Origin: Lysinibacillus sphaericus
Lineage (GTDB): Bacteria > Bacillota > Bacilli > Bacillales_A > Planococcaceae
Length of the DNA: 64,000 bases
Direction of reading: 5' to 3'
NCBI RefSeq assembly: GCF_006864135.1
Contig: NZ_SADV01000007.1
Span: 161,464-225,463 of the forward strand
Shown here: positions 27,692-36,996 of the stretch, piece by piece
Position numbering within the stretch: position 1 is the first letter of the stretch
Layout of the letters: each line of letters opens with the position of its first letter
The notes under the pieces: generated by a model
Told to the model about the DNA's origin: nothing
Seen by the model: the letters and a program-made list of their open reading frames with translations, nothing else
Database searches by the model: none
Program-made: the position numbers and the translations under genes

Positions 27692-27856
27692 GTGCATAAG
27701 TATTCAAAAGGTTGGTTTGTGAAACAACTTCGAGATCATGGTATTTTGGTGCATCCACAATATAAAAGTCATTTAGGCAGTTATAAAGAATCCGAACTAC
27801 GCAGTTTATACTACAGATATGTTGCAATAGAAACATTAGATTCAGAACAAAAATAA
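27692..27856 (+). CDS. Small DUF2639 protein, YflJ-like
   Basis: This 54-residue protein has the pattern SKGWFVKQLRDHGI-HP-SYK-LRSLYY, typical of the short Bacillus YflJ/DUF2639 family. Function is unknown. GTG at 27692 fits the GAAGGG site best. ATG at 27683 and GTG at 27674 are also in frame. Confidence 0.65.
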   Translation: MHKYSKGWFVKQLRDHGILVHPQYKSHLGSYKESELRSLYYRYVAIETLDSEQK

Positions 27857-27917
27857 TCATTTTCGTTTGAATAACTCCTTTGTAGGAAAGAATTTAACTA
27901 CAGAAAGGAGTTATTTT

Positions 27918-28616
27918 ATGTGGAGTAAACCGTGGATTTTAATGCAAATATGGCAAGATGTGTTGTTTCTACATTGGCCAGTATCACCTAAGGATTTAGA
28001 GCAGTGTATTCCGCAAGAGTTGCAACTGGATCTCTATGAAAATAACGCTTGGCTTAGTGTTGTCCTTTTTCAAGTAAAAGGACAACGACTAAGATTTCTA
28101 CCACCATTCCCAGGAGTAGGTTCCCATTTGCAGCTTAATGTCCGGACTTATGTTACATATAAAGGCATGAAAGGAGTCTATTTCTTTAATTCAGATGTTA
28201 CGAATCGTTTTATTGTTCAAATAGCTACAAAGGGCAGTTTATCATATCGTCATTCAAAAATAGCTTTACAACAAAAAGAGAATAATTTTTCTTTTACAAG
28301 TTTATATCATGGTGCACAGGATGAAAGGTTGAAAATTTCGTATCAACCGATTGCCGGTGAAATAAGTAGTTCTACCTTTGAAGAATGGTTAGTGGAACGT
28401 TATCATTCTTGGTCAAAATGTAAGAGTTCTCTAGTTCGCATAGATATAAATCATATGCCATGGCAGTTGCAACGAGTTCATTTTAACATTGAAAGCAACA
28501 CATTAGCTCCATTTGTAAAGGAATCTATACAAGGCATTCAACCGATTGCTCATTATTCGAAAAGTAAACAGGCTAAAATTTTTCCACCCATTTTGGAAAA
28601 CAAAAAGATTTATTAA
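27918..28616 (+). CDS. DUF2071 protein, YqjF-like
   Basis: A 232-residue protein of the DUF2071 family, with an acetoacetate-decarboxylase-like fold by family knowledge. Family features seen are FLHWPVSPKDLEQCIPQELQLDLYENNAWLSVVLFQVKG, FPGVGSHLQLNVRTYVTYKGMKGVYFFN and LVERYHSWSK. AAAGGAG lies 8 bases before the ATG. The enzymatic role is unknown. Confidence 0.85.
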   Translation: MWSKPWILMQIWQDVLFLHWPVSPKDLEQCIPQELQLDLYENNAWLSVVLFQVKGQRLRFLPPFPGVGSHLQLNVRTYVTYKGMKGVYFFNSDVTNRFIVQIATKGSLSYRHSKIALQQKENNFSFTSLYHGAQDERLKISYQPIAGEISSSTFEEWLVERYHSWSKCKSSLVRIDINHMPWQLQRVHFNIESNTLAPFVKESIQGIQPIAHYSKSKQAKIFPPILENKKIY

Positions 28617-28618
28617 TG

Positions 28619-29112
28619 TTAATAAAAGAGATAATAAAATTGCATTACAATGGCGCTTGCAATCATAACCGACATAGCAAGTGCCTCAGCTTCAATGTCA
28701 TCAAAAACTTGAATATCCACTTGATAGTTTTTCTGAATCATAGTTACGGCTTCTTTTTTTGTTAAAGCTAATGTGTGTAGAACATTTTTTGTACTTCCTC
28801 AATACTCAAGTATGGATTAATTCGATTCAAAAATATTGCAATGTCGTCTGCATTACGATACCATTCCTTTTCCTTTGCATCCGCTGTTGCAGTATCTCCT
28901 TTGGCAGCTGCAGTTACTAACTGCGCAGCAATTAGAAGATGTTCTTTAATCAGTTCAGCATAACGATCGGCAATTTGGTCGCCGTAAAATGGACGTAGAC
29001 AATTGCCTAAGTCCGTCGCATTTTGTAACAGCCGTTCTTGCACAAAGGGCAAATCAGATAAGCCAAACACAATACTTATAATCGTCATCCTCGTCCAATT
29101 GACATGCTCCAT
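28619..29112 (-). pseudogene. Frameshifted helical protein (family often labelled acetylglutamate kinase-like)
   Basis: The upstream part (WTRMTIISIVFGLSDLPFV...EEVQKMFYTH) stops at 28768. The next frame continues without interruption as LALTKKEAVTMIQKNYQ, then VFDDIEAEALAMS. Together they match a roughly 180-residue all-helical Bacillales family whose C-terminal half follows the YTH motif in one frame. The break fits loss of one T in CAT-TTA. The frame also reads in slightly before the ATG (RILW), so the N-terminus may be truncated too. Confidence 0.6.
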
Positions 29113-29359
29113 CCATAAAATCCGATTCAGCCTTACTGATACAGCGACGATAAAAGTTCAACGGCTGTAAAATGGCGAATAGGTGCAGTATACTGTGTGT
29201 AAGAGGCATTATAGAGCTTGCTTAAGGGACTTACATATTTTCCGTTTGAATATGGGTACAATGTATTTCCACTCCTTCTAATTTTCTTCCTAATATAAAA
29301 TACTCCAAGGTATTTCTGTATATGAAAAGAACAATTTTGTGAAAGGAGTAAATATGGCT

Positions 29360-29815
29360 TTTCTTCATACATCATTTTTTTAGTCAGCCCTCCATCCACT
29401 GTTAGATAAATGTCTGTAACGAAATTATTTCTTGGGCTGATTAATTATGCCTTAGCAAAATTCCATGACATCTGCTGAAAAGAAGTTGAATTTGTTTGAA
29501 TCATATCATTCCATTCATCCAATGATATGTCTTAAAAAGATTTATGTTGAAATTTCCCTGCATTATTAATTAAAATATGGATAGTAGCAAAAATGATCAA
29601 CCACTTTTTGTATTAAAGAAACGATGCCCTGTTTTTTCGTAACAACTGTTTGAATAAGAAGAACAGAATAATCTAGCAAAAGTAAATCTTTTCCTACGAA
29701 GCACTAATTCTTTATTTACATCAGCAATAACAATATAGGCACTATTTCGTACATACGTAAGTACAATGCCTTTACCTATTCCTTGCGCACCGCGAGTTTT
29801 ATGGCTTTTCATTAT
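29360..29815 (-). pseudogene. Decayed short-chain dehydrogenase (SDR)
   Basis: Fragments in several frames resemble one SDR in order: GAQGIGKGIVLTYV then VIADVNKE (NAD-binding start), NAG-KF, ADVMEFC-GII, and a C-terminus FVTDIYLTVDGGLTKKMMYEE. Stops and frame changes separate them, so the gene is dead. The short frame beyond its stop down to 29133 is not recognised. Confidence 0.7.
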
Positions 29816-29911
29816 TTTAGCAAAAGTAGAGATGAGGAGGGCATAATGGGGTTTAGGAAATCATATAATATTAATATTGAGGCAAACCTTGCCTTCATAG
29901 TTAAATTAATG

Positions 29912-29940
29912 TTGACATTATGATAAAAAGAACATATAAT
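29912..29940 (+). promoter_or_regulatory. Consensus promoter of the tRNA-Arg gene
   Basis: TTGACA and TATAAT are separated by exactly 17 bases, a perfect sigma-A promoter 43 bases before the tRNA. Confidence 0.9.
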
Positions 29941-29982
29941 AAATATTGTCCTTGATATGGACTACATATAAAATAACATTAT

Positions 29983-30057
<75 letters not shown>

Positions 30058-30220
30058 CTAAAAAGCAGGTCTCAGGCCTTTAGGGATAAGGGTTTGAGAG
30101 AAATTAGGGATACGGTCAGGGCTTCGGTCTGGATGACTTTATCCCTTTTTTGTGCCCTTGTGATTTTATTACGAGACCAGAATCATCTTCCAATCAATTT
30201 TTGAATGGAGGATTTTTTTT

Positions 30221-31210
30221 ATGACTAAAAAGTCGGGACTATTTGAAGTGGATGTTGATTTAAACCTTTTAAAGTTTGAGAATGAGGCAACTGTTAAGCA
30301 TGTGAAAAATAATTCAAAAATGATAAAAGATGCGATTCAAATTGTGAAAAGACAAATGATTTCCAGTGGTCTTCGACCTCGAACAATAAAAGACTATGAA
30401 ACAATTGTGAATCACTTAAAAGATGCACAGACTATTACGTTTTTAAATGAAATAACATTAGATACAATTTACACTTGGCTTGAAAACATGCAAGTATCAA
30501 AACAAACAAAATTAACGAGATTAAAAGCGCTTAAGTCATTCCTAAGTAAATGTTATATAAATGATTGGTATGAGTCAAAATTTTGGCAAGATGTGAACAT
30601 CAAAGTAGATAAAAAAGTTAAAGCTGGAGCAAATGAAAAAGATGTACAATTATTGATTTCCCTTTTAGATTTAAATACTTTTATAGGTCTAAGAGATGCT
30701 GTTGCAATATTGACAATGTATAAAACTGGAATTAGAATAAATACTTTAGGGAAACTTGAAGAAAAACATATCGATTTTGATGAAAAAACGTTGGTTTTAG
30801 AAGGGGAAATTTTAAAAAATCATAAGTTATTGAAACTACCGATTGATAATCAACTAATTCAGTTGTATCAAGTGTTAATTCAACAAAATAATAAGGTTCG
30901 ACGACATTATAATCAAAACAATGGGAATATTTTTATTTCTTATATAGGAACTCCTTTAGATACAAAGTCCACTAATAATGCAATTTCCAAACAATTAACA
31001 AAGTATAGCAAACAATTTGGTTTGAAAAACATTAATCCACATGCACTTAGAAGAGCATTTGCTAAAAACTTACTTACTAAAGGAGCAAATATTGCATTAA
31101 TATCTAAAGCATTAGGACATTCTAACTTGGAGGTCACAACTCAGTATTTAGACTTAGATGTTGACGAAGTATCAAATAGCTTAAGAGAATATTTGATTGA
31201 AAGAAATTAA
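30221..31210 (+). CDS. Tyrosine recombinase (integrase) of the island
   Basis: It catalyses insertion and excision of the element at tRNA-Arg. The 329-residue protein has an N-terminal SAM-like DNA-binding domain (residues about 35-125) and a catalytic domain with the first Arg in YKTGIRINTLGKL, then HALRRAFAKNLL, GHSNLEVTTQY and the nucleophile Tyr in QYLDLD. The length resembles XerC/phage-like integrases. GGAGG precedes the ATG. The gene reads inward from attL. Confidence 0.93.
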   Translation: MTKKSGLFEVDVDLNLLKFENEATVKHVKNNSKMIKDAIQIVKRQMISSGLRPRTIKDYETIVNHLKDAQTITFLNEITLDTIYTWLENMQVSKQTKLTRLKALKSFLSKCYINDWYESKFWQDVNIKVDKKVKAGANEKDVQLLISLLDLNTFIGLRDAVAILTMYKTGIRINTLGKLEEKHIDFDEKTLVLEGEILKNHKLLKLPIDNQLIQLYQVLIQQNNKVRRHYNQNNGNIFISYIGTPLDTKSTNNAISKQLTKYSKQFGLKNINPHALRRAFAKNLLTKGANIALISKALGHSNLEVTTQYLDLDVDEVSNSLREYLIERN

Positions 31211-31313
31211 TTATTTGTTATAGCCATTCACTAAAGTAAGGATTCGAAAGTTATAAAATTCCTTCTTTCTTGATGGACATGAAAAGCAAACGGATGTTTT
31301 TAGGAGGGATAGA

Positions 31314-32582
31314 ATGAAATTCATAGAGTCTATACTATCTAATAAGTTAGAATATTATTCGAAATTTTATTCAGATATAAAATTTATTGTGTTTACATTT
31401 AGTATAGTGACTATATTAAGTTTTTTGTTAGTTTATAATTTTTTATATGGATATTATTTCGGTGGAGATATCAGCAGCTCTATTTCTAATTTTAATATAA
31501 TATCCAATTTTATCCCTTTTGATTTTCGGACAATATCTATGACTTCATTTTATTTTATTTGTATTTTTTATGTTATATTTGGATTTATTTCTTTATGGAA
31601 ACATGACAAAAAAGATAAAAAGAAAATGTTAGCTTTACTTATAAGTGTTGCAATACTTATAACAATAATGTTAGCTGTTTTTTTTTCGAGTGAATTAACG
31701 TTGACAAGTATATTTAGTTTCTTTCTTATTTGGTTGTTTTTTGGTCTTATGGTATGGGTCTTTTTTATATTTATTAAAATTATTTCTAACCCTATTATCG
31801 TAATTAAAAGTAGTTTTCTAACATTTTTTATATGGCTTATTATCTCGATTCTTTTGTCAGATGTAATATTAGAAAAAATATTATTAAAGCAAATACTCTT
31901 TCTAATATTACTATTATTGTGGCCTCTGATTACTACTTTATTAATTTTCATTAAAGATAAGAATTTGATAATTTTTTTTAGTAGTTTACCATTTTCATTT
32001 ATAGTAGCTTTGCTAAGTATCTATTTATTAACCTTTATAAATATTAAACTAAATGTTTATTGGCTAATTGTGTTTATTTTGATAATCAATATACCGACAT
32101 ACTATGTGGTTAAATTTATTAAAACGAAATCTAAAAATAGAGCATTATATAAGAGAGCGAGTAATGAAACGGATAAAAGCAAAGATATAGGACAAGATGA
32201 TTTTTTAGATTTAGAAAAAGTATTTAAAAACGAAAAAGGGATTTTATATAATATACTTTTAATTTTGTATAAAGTGATAGTTGAAAAGAAGGAAAAGGGT
32301 ATAAAGATGTTTGTGGGGATGATACTTTTACTGATATTTGTTATAACACCGCAAGTTTCCATTTTCTGTGGTAAAGGTATAAGGACTATAAATATGACAG
32401 AAGGTGCTTCGTTAGAAATATTATATGTTAATCAAGATAGTGTAGAGGATGGCATTATTGCAAATTACTATATTGAGAGCAATTCAGTATTATATATATC
32501 TAACGAACAATGGCAACTGGAAGTAATAAAGCCTGTAAATTACCATATAAGACCTATTTCAACAGAAACAAACCCTAAATAA
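31314..32582 (+). CDS. Polytopic membrane protein, unknown
   Basis: 422 residues with about eight hydrophobic segments between residues 25 and 265 (for example FIVFTFSIVTILSFLLVYNF and FSFFLIWLFFGLMVWVFFIF), a charged loop (residues about 270-325), one more segment (IKMFVGMILLLIFVITPQV) and a C-terminal extracytoplasmic tail. No family is recognised. A one-base shift at AAATAATGAA would extend the tail by 36 residues to 32691 (EITEYVNQRINERFLTDK...). That stretch is stop-free, so the C-terminus may be frameshifted. Ribosome binding site AGGAGGG. Confidence 0.6.
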   Translation: MKFIESILSNKLEYYSKFYSDIKFIVFTFSIVTILSFLLVYNFLYGYYFGGDISSSISNFNIISNFIPFDFRTISMTSFYFICIFYVIFGFISLWKHDKKDKKKMLALLISVAILITIMLAVFFSSELTLTSIFSFFLIWLFFGLMVWVFFIFIKIISNPIIVIKSSFLTFFIWLIISILLSDVILEKILLKQILFLILLLLWPLITTLLIFIKDKNLIIFFSSLPFSFIVALLSIYLLTFINIKLNVYWLIVFILIINIPTYYVVKFIKTKSKNRALYKRASNETDKSKDIGQDDFLDLEKVFKNEKGILYNILLILYKVIVEKKEKGIKMFVGMILLLIFVITPQVSIFCGKGIRTINMTEGASLEILYVNQDSVEDGIIANYYIESNSVLYISNEQWQLEVIKPVNYHIRPISTETNPK

Positions 32583-32746
32583 TGAAATTACCGAATATGT
32601 TAATCAGAGAATAAATGAACGTTTCTTAACTGATAAATTGATAATGAGTAAGGAAAACATCGCAAACTATATTGTTATTGAAAATTACTAATTAAAACTG
32701 TTTTGCAAAGATATCTTAAATTTGTTAATATAGAAACAATATTGAG

Positions 32747-32784
32747 AGGCAGGAAATCCGTTATCGGGTTTCTTGCCTTTCGTC
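32747..32784 (+). terminator. Terminator after the membrane protein gene
   Basis: A GGCAGGAAATCCG stem pairs with CGGGTTTCTTGCC and is followed by TTTCG. The T-run is weak. Confidence 0.65.
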
Positions 32785-32849
32785 GTTTTTACGAAATTTA
32801 AAGACTTTAGTCGATTCGAAAAAACAAATTGCCTATAGGAGATGGTTTG

Positions 32850-33368
32850 GTGTCAGGATACCCATTTAGGGATTTATTAATTCAAAAACATTTAAAAAAG
32901 AAGATAAAATTAGATTTTCAGTTTAGGAATGTAATAATTGAAAAATACTATAAAGAAGGTACAAAAGATAAAGCGATTTTTATTTTTACTGCAAATGAAG
33001 TATTTCTAAGTGAATATCAAAGTTGGAGATATTTAGATAATTTTAGGGGAGAGTTTAGTATGCCGTTCCCACAAGAGATAAGAGGTCTAAATAAATTCTT
33101 TGAAGAAAAAATATTGCATTATGAAGTAGATGTTTTAGGAGAAGGAAGAACGCTTATAATAGAAAATAATTACGAATTTACATTAGTCGCAAAATACTTA
33201 AAATATAAAGGAAAAGTAACATCGGAAGATTTAAATACATTACAAATAACAAGTTTAAGAGATATCAAATCAAAATATAAAGGTTTATTGTATTTGGCTT
33301 GTTATGATAACGAACAAAAAGAAATTTTAATTGTTCTTAAAACAACTTTAGAGTTTGAGAGAGGATAA
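32850..33368 (+). CDS. Hypothetical protein
   Basis: 172 residues, soluble, rich in Lys and aromatic residues, predicted mixed alpha/beta (for example KAIFIFTANEVFLSEYQ, RTLIIENNYEFTLVAKYLKYKG). No family is recognised. AGGAG 8 bases upstream favours this GTG. The frame is open from a TTG at 32829. It stands alone between a terminator and recombinase remnants. Confidence 0.55.
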   Translation: MSGYPFRDLLIQKHLKKKIKLDFQFRNVIIEKYYKEGTKDKAIFIFTANEVFLSEYQSWRYLDNFRGEFSMPFPQEIRGLNKFFEEKILHYEVDVLGEGRTLIIENNYEFTLVAKYLKYKGKVTSEDLNTLQITSLRDIKSKYKGLLYLACYDNEQKEILIVLKTTLEFERG

Positions 33369-33390
33369 ATATTAACACACCACCTTACTT

Positions 33391-33804
33391 TGTAAAATTA
33401 AAGATGAGTCGTGGTATTACCATTGGGATAAGGCGATGAAACAATGTGGAATAAAATTAAATCCACATAAAACACGACATTGGTTTGTTACTTCAAGATT
33501 GCGTGAAATCTATAATACTTCAAAAGCAGAAGCAGAACTCAAATAAAAAAAGAATGAGCTAATTAAATATATCAATTGGAAAGATGAAGAAACCATTAAG
33601 GTTTATGAGCATTACTTTGACGAAGAAAGCCATCGTAAAGCCCACGATAGCATGTTGGAGAATATGGCTGATAGAGAAAAGATGTACTTGGAACAAAACC
33701 CTCCTCTCGATATTGATACAGATTTCCGTAAATTGAAGCCAAATAGAAGTTTTGCAAATGCACAAAGAAAATACATGAAATTATCGAAAAAAGAATTAGT
33801 GTAG
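33391..33804 (+). pseudogene. C-terminal remnant of a second tyrosine recombinase
   Basis: One frame reads WYYHWDKAMKQCGIKLNPHK-TRHWFVTSRLREIYN, a stop at 33544, then INWKDEETIKVYEHYFDEES-HRKAHDSM. This is the RHxxVT and tyrosine region of a Tn554-like transposase/integrase. No start or N-terminal part remains. A further stop-free tail to 33882 may belong to the same lost module. Confidence 0.65.
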
Positions 33805-33929
33805 AGACTAATTCTTGCGGAACAATATATTGCGGAAAACAATTCAAAATGGGTAGCAAATTACTTTGAAATGTATAAATAGTTGGTGCTTAACGATTAA
33901 ACAATCTGAGTAATAGTAGTTTTAAAAAT

Positions 33930-33969
33930 AAAGGCACGAAGTGTTATCAAATCAAGAGTTCGTGCCTTT
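33930..33969. terminator. Hairpin between recombinase remnant and the minus-strand gene
   Basis: A perfect 11-bp stem AAAGGCACGAA/TTCGTGCCTTT with A- and T-rich flanks, 24 bases after the stop of the minus-strand gene. It probably terminates that gene. Confidence 0.75.
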
Positions 33970-33992
33970 GTGTTCTTTGAATTAAAAATAAA

Positions 33993-34835
33993 TTAATCTA
34001 ATATTTTTAAATGTGCATCTAATTCTACATATACTCCTTCATGAAGATAACTATTATTTACTTGAGCGATGTCTTCTAATGAACCAATTTCAATTGGCTT
34101 TAATAAAGTTTGTTTAATTTTCTCATTATCTGTATTTATTATTATTCTTGCTTCGCTCTGATTTTCAAATCGTTTATGCTTAATTGTTAGTTGAAACGGT
34201 GGTTTATTCGCGAAATCCCACCACCCACTTTCTCCGTATTGATTGAAATCATAATATAAAACTCTCTCGATGATAATCTCTTCTCTTTTTACTCCCATTG
34301 CTATAAGTGCATTAATAATTCGTTGTTCAAATTTTTTATAATCATTAATAAAAACAACAGCAGGTTTATTTTCATCCTTTTCTTTTGCTATTTCCTGAGG
34401 TTCCATATTATCAACAAAATCCCTAAAATATGATGCTGGAACCGTTGTTGTTAATTTATGTTTACCTTCTTCCTTTGGACATTCAAACATACTTTGCTTC
34501 AAAATATAAAAGCAAAAACATGGAAGCTTCATATCCTTCTCTTTCTTTAAATAAACTCGATTTCCAATAGCTATACGAACTAAGTCAGGATATTTTTTGT
34601 ATTTTTGATTTAATTCAATTAAACGTTCGACGTCAAATACATTGCAAGTTGCTAATGTACCTTCTAATTTATCACCGCGACCATCGCCTTTTTCGAACGC
34701 ATATTTAACCCAAGATTCTGGTGTACCGAATTTGATTTCCCCTTTTTTCAAGAAATTTTCTGCATACTTTTTGGTAGTACAGCGAAATACTAATGAAAAA
34801 TCTTCAGGGTTTGCCCATCCACTATTTTCTCTCAT
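33993..34835 (-). CDS. Unknown 280-residue protein divergent from the CBASS operon
   Basis: A soluble protein with no membrane segment. The N-terminus (FSLVFRCTTKKYAENFLKKGEIKFGTPESWVKYA) resembles the opening of DUF2971-type proteins, but the match is by eye only and weak. Other features are VFINDYKKFEQRIINALIAMGV, ERVLYYDF and QLTIKHKRFENQSEARIIINT. It is transcribed away from the CBASS genes, with both promoters in the 300-base gap. Its position inside the defence cluster suggests a defence or regulatory role, which is inference only. Confidence 0.55.
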   Translation of the reverse strand: MRENSGWANPEDFSLVFRCTTKKYAENFLKKGEIKFGTPESWVKYAFEKGDGRGDKLEGTLATCNVFDVERLIELNQKYKKYPDLVRIAIGNRVYLKKEKDMKLPCFCFYILKQSMFECPKEEGKHKLTTTVPASYFRDFVDNMEPQEIAKEKDENKPAVVFINDYKKFEQRIINALIAMGVKREEIIIERVLYYDFNQYGESGWWDFANKPPFQLTIKHKRFENQSEARIIINTDNEKIKQTLLKPIEIGSLEDIAQVNNSYLHEGVYVELDAHLKILD

Positions 34836-34915
34836 TCTTTAAATCCCCCTTAGAAATAGTTATTATATATTTTTACATAAAATTGAAATATTTCATATAT
34901 ATTTATGGGTACAAA

Positions 34916-34958
34916 AAAGAATAGATATAAGCAGGTATCCCACTTATATCTATTCTTT
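34916..34958. repeat. Perfect 16-bp inverted repeat between divergent genes
   Basis: AAAGAATAGATATAAG and CTTATATCTATTCTTT are separated by 11 bases. A T-rich tail on the + side would allow termination. It may instead be an operator for the divergent pair. Confidence 0.7.
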
Positions 34959-35073
34959 CTTTTTTATACATATATAATGTTTGACATTTTAATAAAACCT
35001 TTAATTATAATGTCCTTTACTTATTTTCTTGACTTTTAATAAAAATATTATAAGTGGTGTTTTTTTTATTAGA

Positions 35074-35082
35074 TGGTATAAT
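35074..35082 (+). promoter_or_regulatory. Extended -10 promoter candidate of the CBASS operon
   Basis: TGGTATAAT lies about 51 bases before the first CBASS start. A further TTGACA/TATAAT pair at 34981-35011 has a 19-base spacer, so it would be weak. Confidence 0.45.
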
Positions 35083-35132
35083 TTTATGTAAAATTACAAC
35101 AATTAACAGTATATTATTAGTTTTAGTTTGAA

Positions 35133-36104
35133 TTGGGAGTGGTAACAATTAAAAAATTTAATGAGTATGCTACATCATTTGCACCAATTATTTTAATTTT
35201 ATTATTGATAATCAATTTAATTTATTTGGTTAACATTGGGTCTAACTTTCACAAAGAATCAAAGGCTACCGAGAAAGAACTTACATCATTATCTACGCAG
35301 TTAAAAGAATTTGAAGAAGTTTTAAAAGATGAAAAAAAAACTGTTTTATTAAAGCAAGATGAAGAAATGGTTGAGTTTTTAAAGTCAGAATACGAAAACT
35401 TTCAAAGTTTTGCAAACAGTGATAGAGAGAGTTTTTTTAATCTAATTAATCTGTTTTTCGTGGCTTTGGGAGTTTTAGTAACAGGAGGTACTATAGTTTT
35501 ATATTGGTTATTTGGGCAGTCTCGTGAAGAAGTTAAGAAAAATGCTGAAAAGGTTATTGAAGTGTCGGCAGAACAGGTAGTAAATGAAGCAAAGCAAAAA
35601 TTTGATGAAATTTTAAGTCCTACAGTTACAGAATATGATGAGAAATACAAAGAGTTAGAACGTCTGTTGAATAGTGGATATAAACTTAAAAATAGTAATT
35701 TTATTTTAGTTTGCTCTGAAGAAGAAACAACTAATGTTGAGTCTAACTTAGTTAGAAGGGTAAGAGCGATTAGTAATACGCAATTACATAAGTTTAACGA
35801 GTTTGAGGATACAAAAGTAAAACTAAGTAACAATGAAATTGATATGCTTATTTACGTCTATAAAAAAATATATGAAACTGAAAATGAAACGTTTAAAAAA
35901 TATATTCAGTTTTTAATTGATATTGACTCTAAAATTCCAATAATTATTTATATCGATAATGGAAGAGTTGATGGAGAAGATGGTGAACTACTTAATCTTT
36001 ACCCATATTCATCTTTAGCAAATATACCTACCACTTTAACGACAAATATAATTGCAATGGTCAATTTACTATCATATGAAGGAGGAAATGAAAATGACTG
36101 CTAA
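35133..36104 (+). CDS. Two-TM protein, candidate CBASS effector
   Basis: First gene of the CBASS operon. The 323 residues comprise TM1 (about 15-34), a charged coiled coil (about 38-95), TM2 (about 102-126, FFVALGVLVTGGTIVLYWLF), a second coiled coil (about 127-180) and a C-terminal alpha/beta domain (about 188-323; strands NFILVCS, IDMLIYVYK and IPIIIYID). This layout fits an effector that senses a cyclic oligonucleotide and disrupts the membrane. I do not recognise the C-terminal domain as SAVED, Cap15 barrel or TIR. The start is uncertain: TTG 35133, GTG 35139 or ATT 35148, the last best placed to GGGAG. The stop overlaps the next gene. Confidence 0.7.
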   Translation: MGVVTIKKFNEYATSFAPIILILLLIINLIYLVNIGSNFHKESKATEKELTSLSTQLKEFEEVLKDEKKTVLLKQDEEMVEFLKSEYENFQSFANSDRESFFNLINLFFVALGVLVTGGTIVLYWLFGQSREEVKKNAEKVIEVSAEQVVNEAKQKFDEILSPTVTEYDEKYKELERLLNSGYKLKNSNFILVCSEEETTNVESNLVRRVRAISNTQLHKFNEFEDTKVKLSNNEIDMLIYVYKKIYETENETFKKYIQFLIDIDSKIPIIIYIDNGRVDGEDGELLNLYPYSSLANIPTTLTTNIIAMVNLLSYEGGNENDC

Positions 36105-36996
36105 TGAGTATTTAGAACAATTATTAGAAGAGTACAAAATATTGGATGAAGAAAAAGAAAATATTAAGGCTAAAAGGGATGAAATAGAAGAGAAACTAAG
36201 AAGCCATTTCTCAGATAAAATTTCCACTGTGAAATATTCAGGTTCTATTTCAAAAAAGACGGCTATTAGTGCAAGTAAAGATATAGATATAGCGTTACAT
36301 TTTAAAAAAGGGTCTTTCACTACGTTAAAAGAAATGTATGATGAAGTTTATGATTTATTAAACGAACATTATATAGGAGTACAGAAACAAAATGTATCAA
36401 TAGGATTACCTTTAGATAATGTGGACGTAGTTCCAGGTAGACGCATTGAAGAAGGTAGTAACAACGATGTAAATCTTTACAGAAAAGATACAGAGAGCTC
36501 TATTAAAACAAATCTTGAAACACACAAAGACCATATAAAAAATAGTAACTGTCGTAAAATAATACGATTGTTAAAGATATGGAAATATAAGCATTCAATA
36601 AAATTCAAATCATTTGCTTTAGAACTTTTAGTAATAAAAGCTTTAGATGGATTTGAGGGAACATCTCTTAGTGCAAAAACTAAAAAAGTTTTAGAATATA
36701 TTGAGGAGAACGTTGAAACTGTTAGATTAATTGACCCTGCGAATAGTAACAATATTGTTTCGGATGTAATTGATTCTTTTAGAAAAAGTATGATTAAAAG
36801 TACAGCATCTAATAGTTTAGACCATTTAAAGAAGATTGCTGAAGGAACTGAAACAGAATTATCTGCATGGAAAAAAGTATTCAATGATTATTCGAGTACA
36901 ACTGATTCTACTAATAGCTATAGCCTAAATACAGTTTCAGCGAGAGCTACATCAGACTGGGGTGAACAACCTGAACGAAGACATGGTGAAGATTGA
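36094..36996 (+). CDS. CD-NTase (cGAS/DncV-like nucleotidyltransferase)
   Basis: It makes the cyclic oligonucleotide alarm signal upon phage infection. In 300 residues, the G50-S51 of YSGSISKKTAISASKDIDIAL and the metal-binding D63 and D65, with a third acid D111 in LDNVDVVPG, form the polymerase-beta active site. A helical C-terminal half follows (RLLKIWKYKH, FALELLVIKAL). GGAGG 8 bases upstream selects this ATG, which overlaps the preceding gene by 11 bases. The C-terminus is RRHGED. In type II CBASS the C-terminal residue is the one joined to targets by Cap2 and is usually Gly or Ala, so the trailing ED is odd. Confidence 0.9.
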   Translation: MTANEYLEQLLEEYKILDEEKENIKAKRDEIEEKLRSHFSDKISTVKYSGSISKKTAISASKDIDIALHFKKGSFTTLKEMYDEVYDLLNEHYIGVQKQNVSIGLPLDNVDVVPGRRIEEGSNNDVNLYRKDTESSIKTNLETHKDHIKNSNCRKIIRLLKIWKYKHSIKFKSFALELLVIKALDGFEGTSLSAKTKKVLEYIEENVETVRLIDPANSNNIVSDVIDSFRKSMIKSTASNSLDHLKKIAEGTETELSAWKKVFNDYSSTTDSTNSYSLNTVSARATSDWGEQPERRHGED

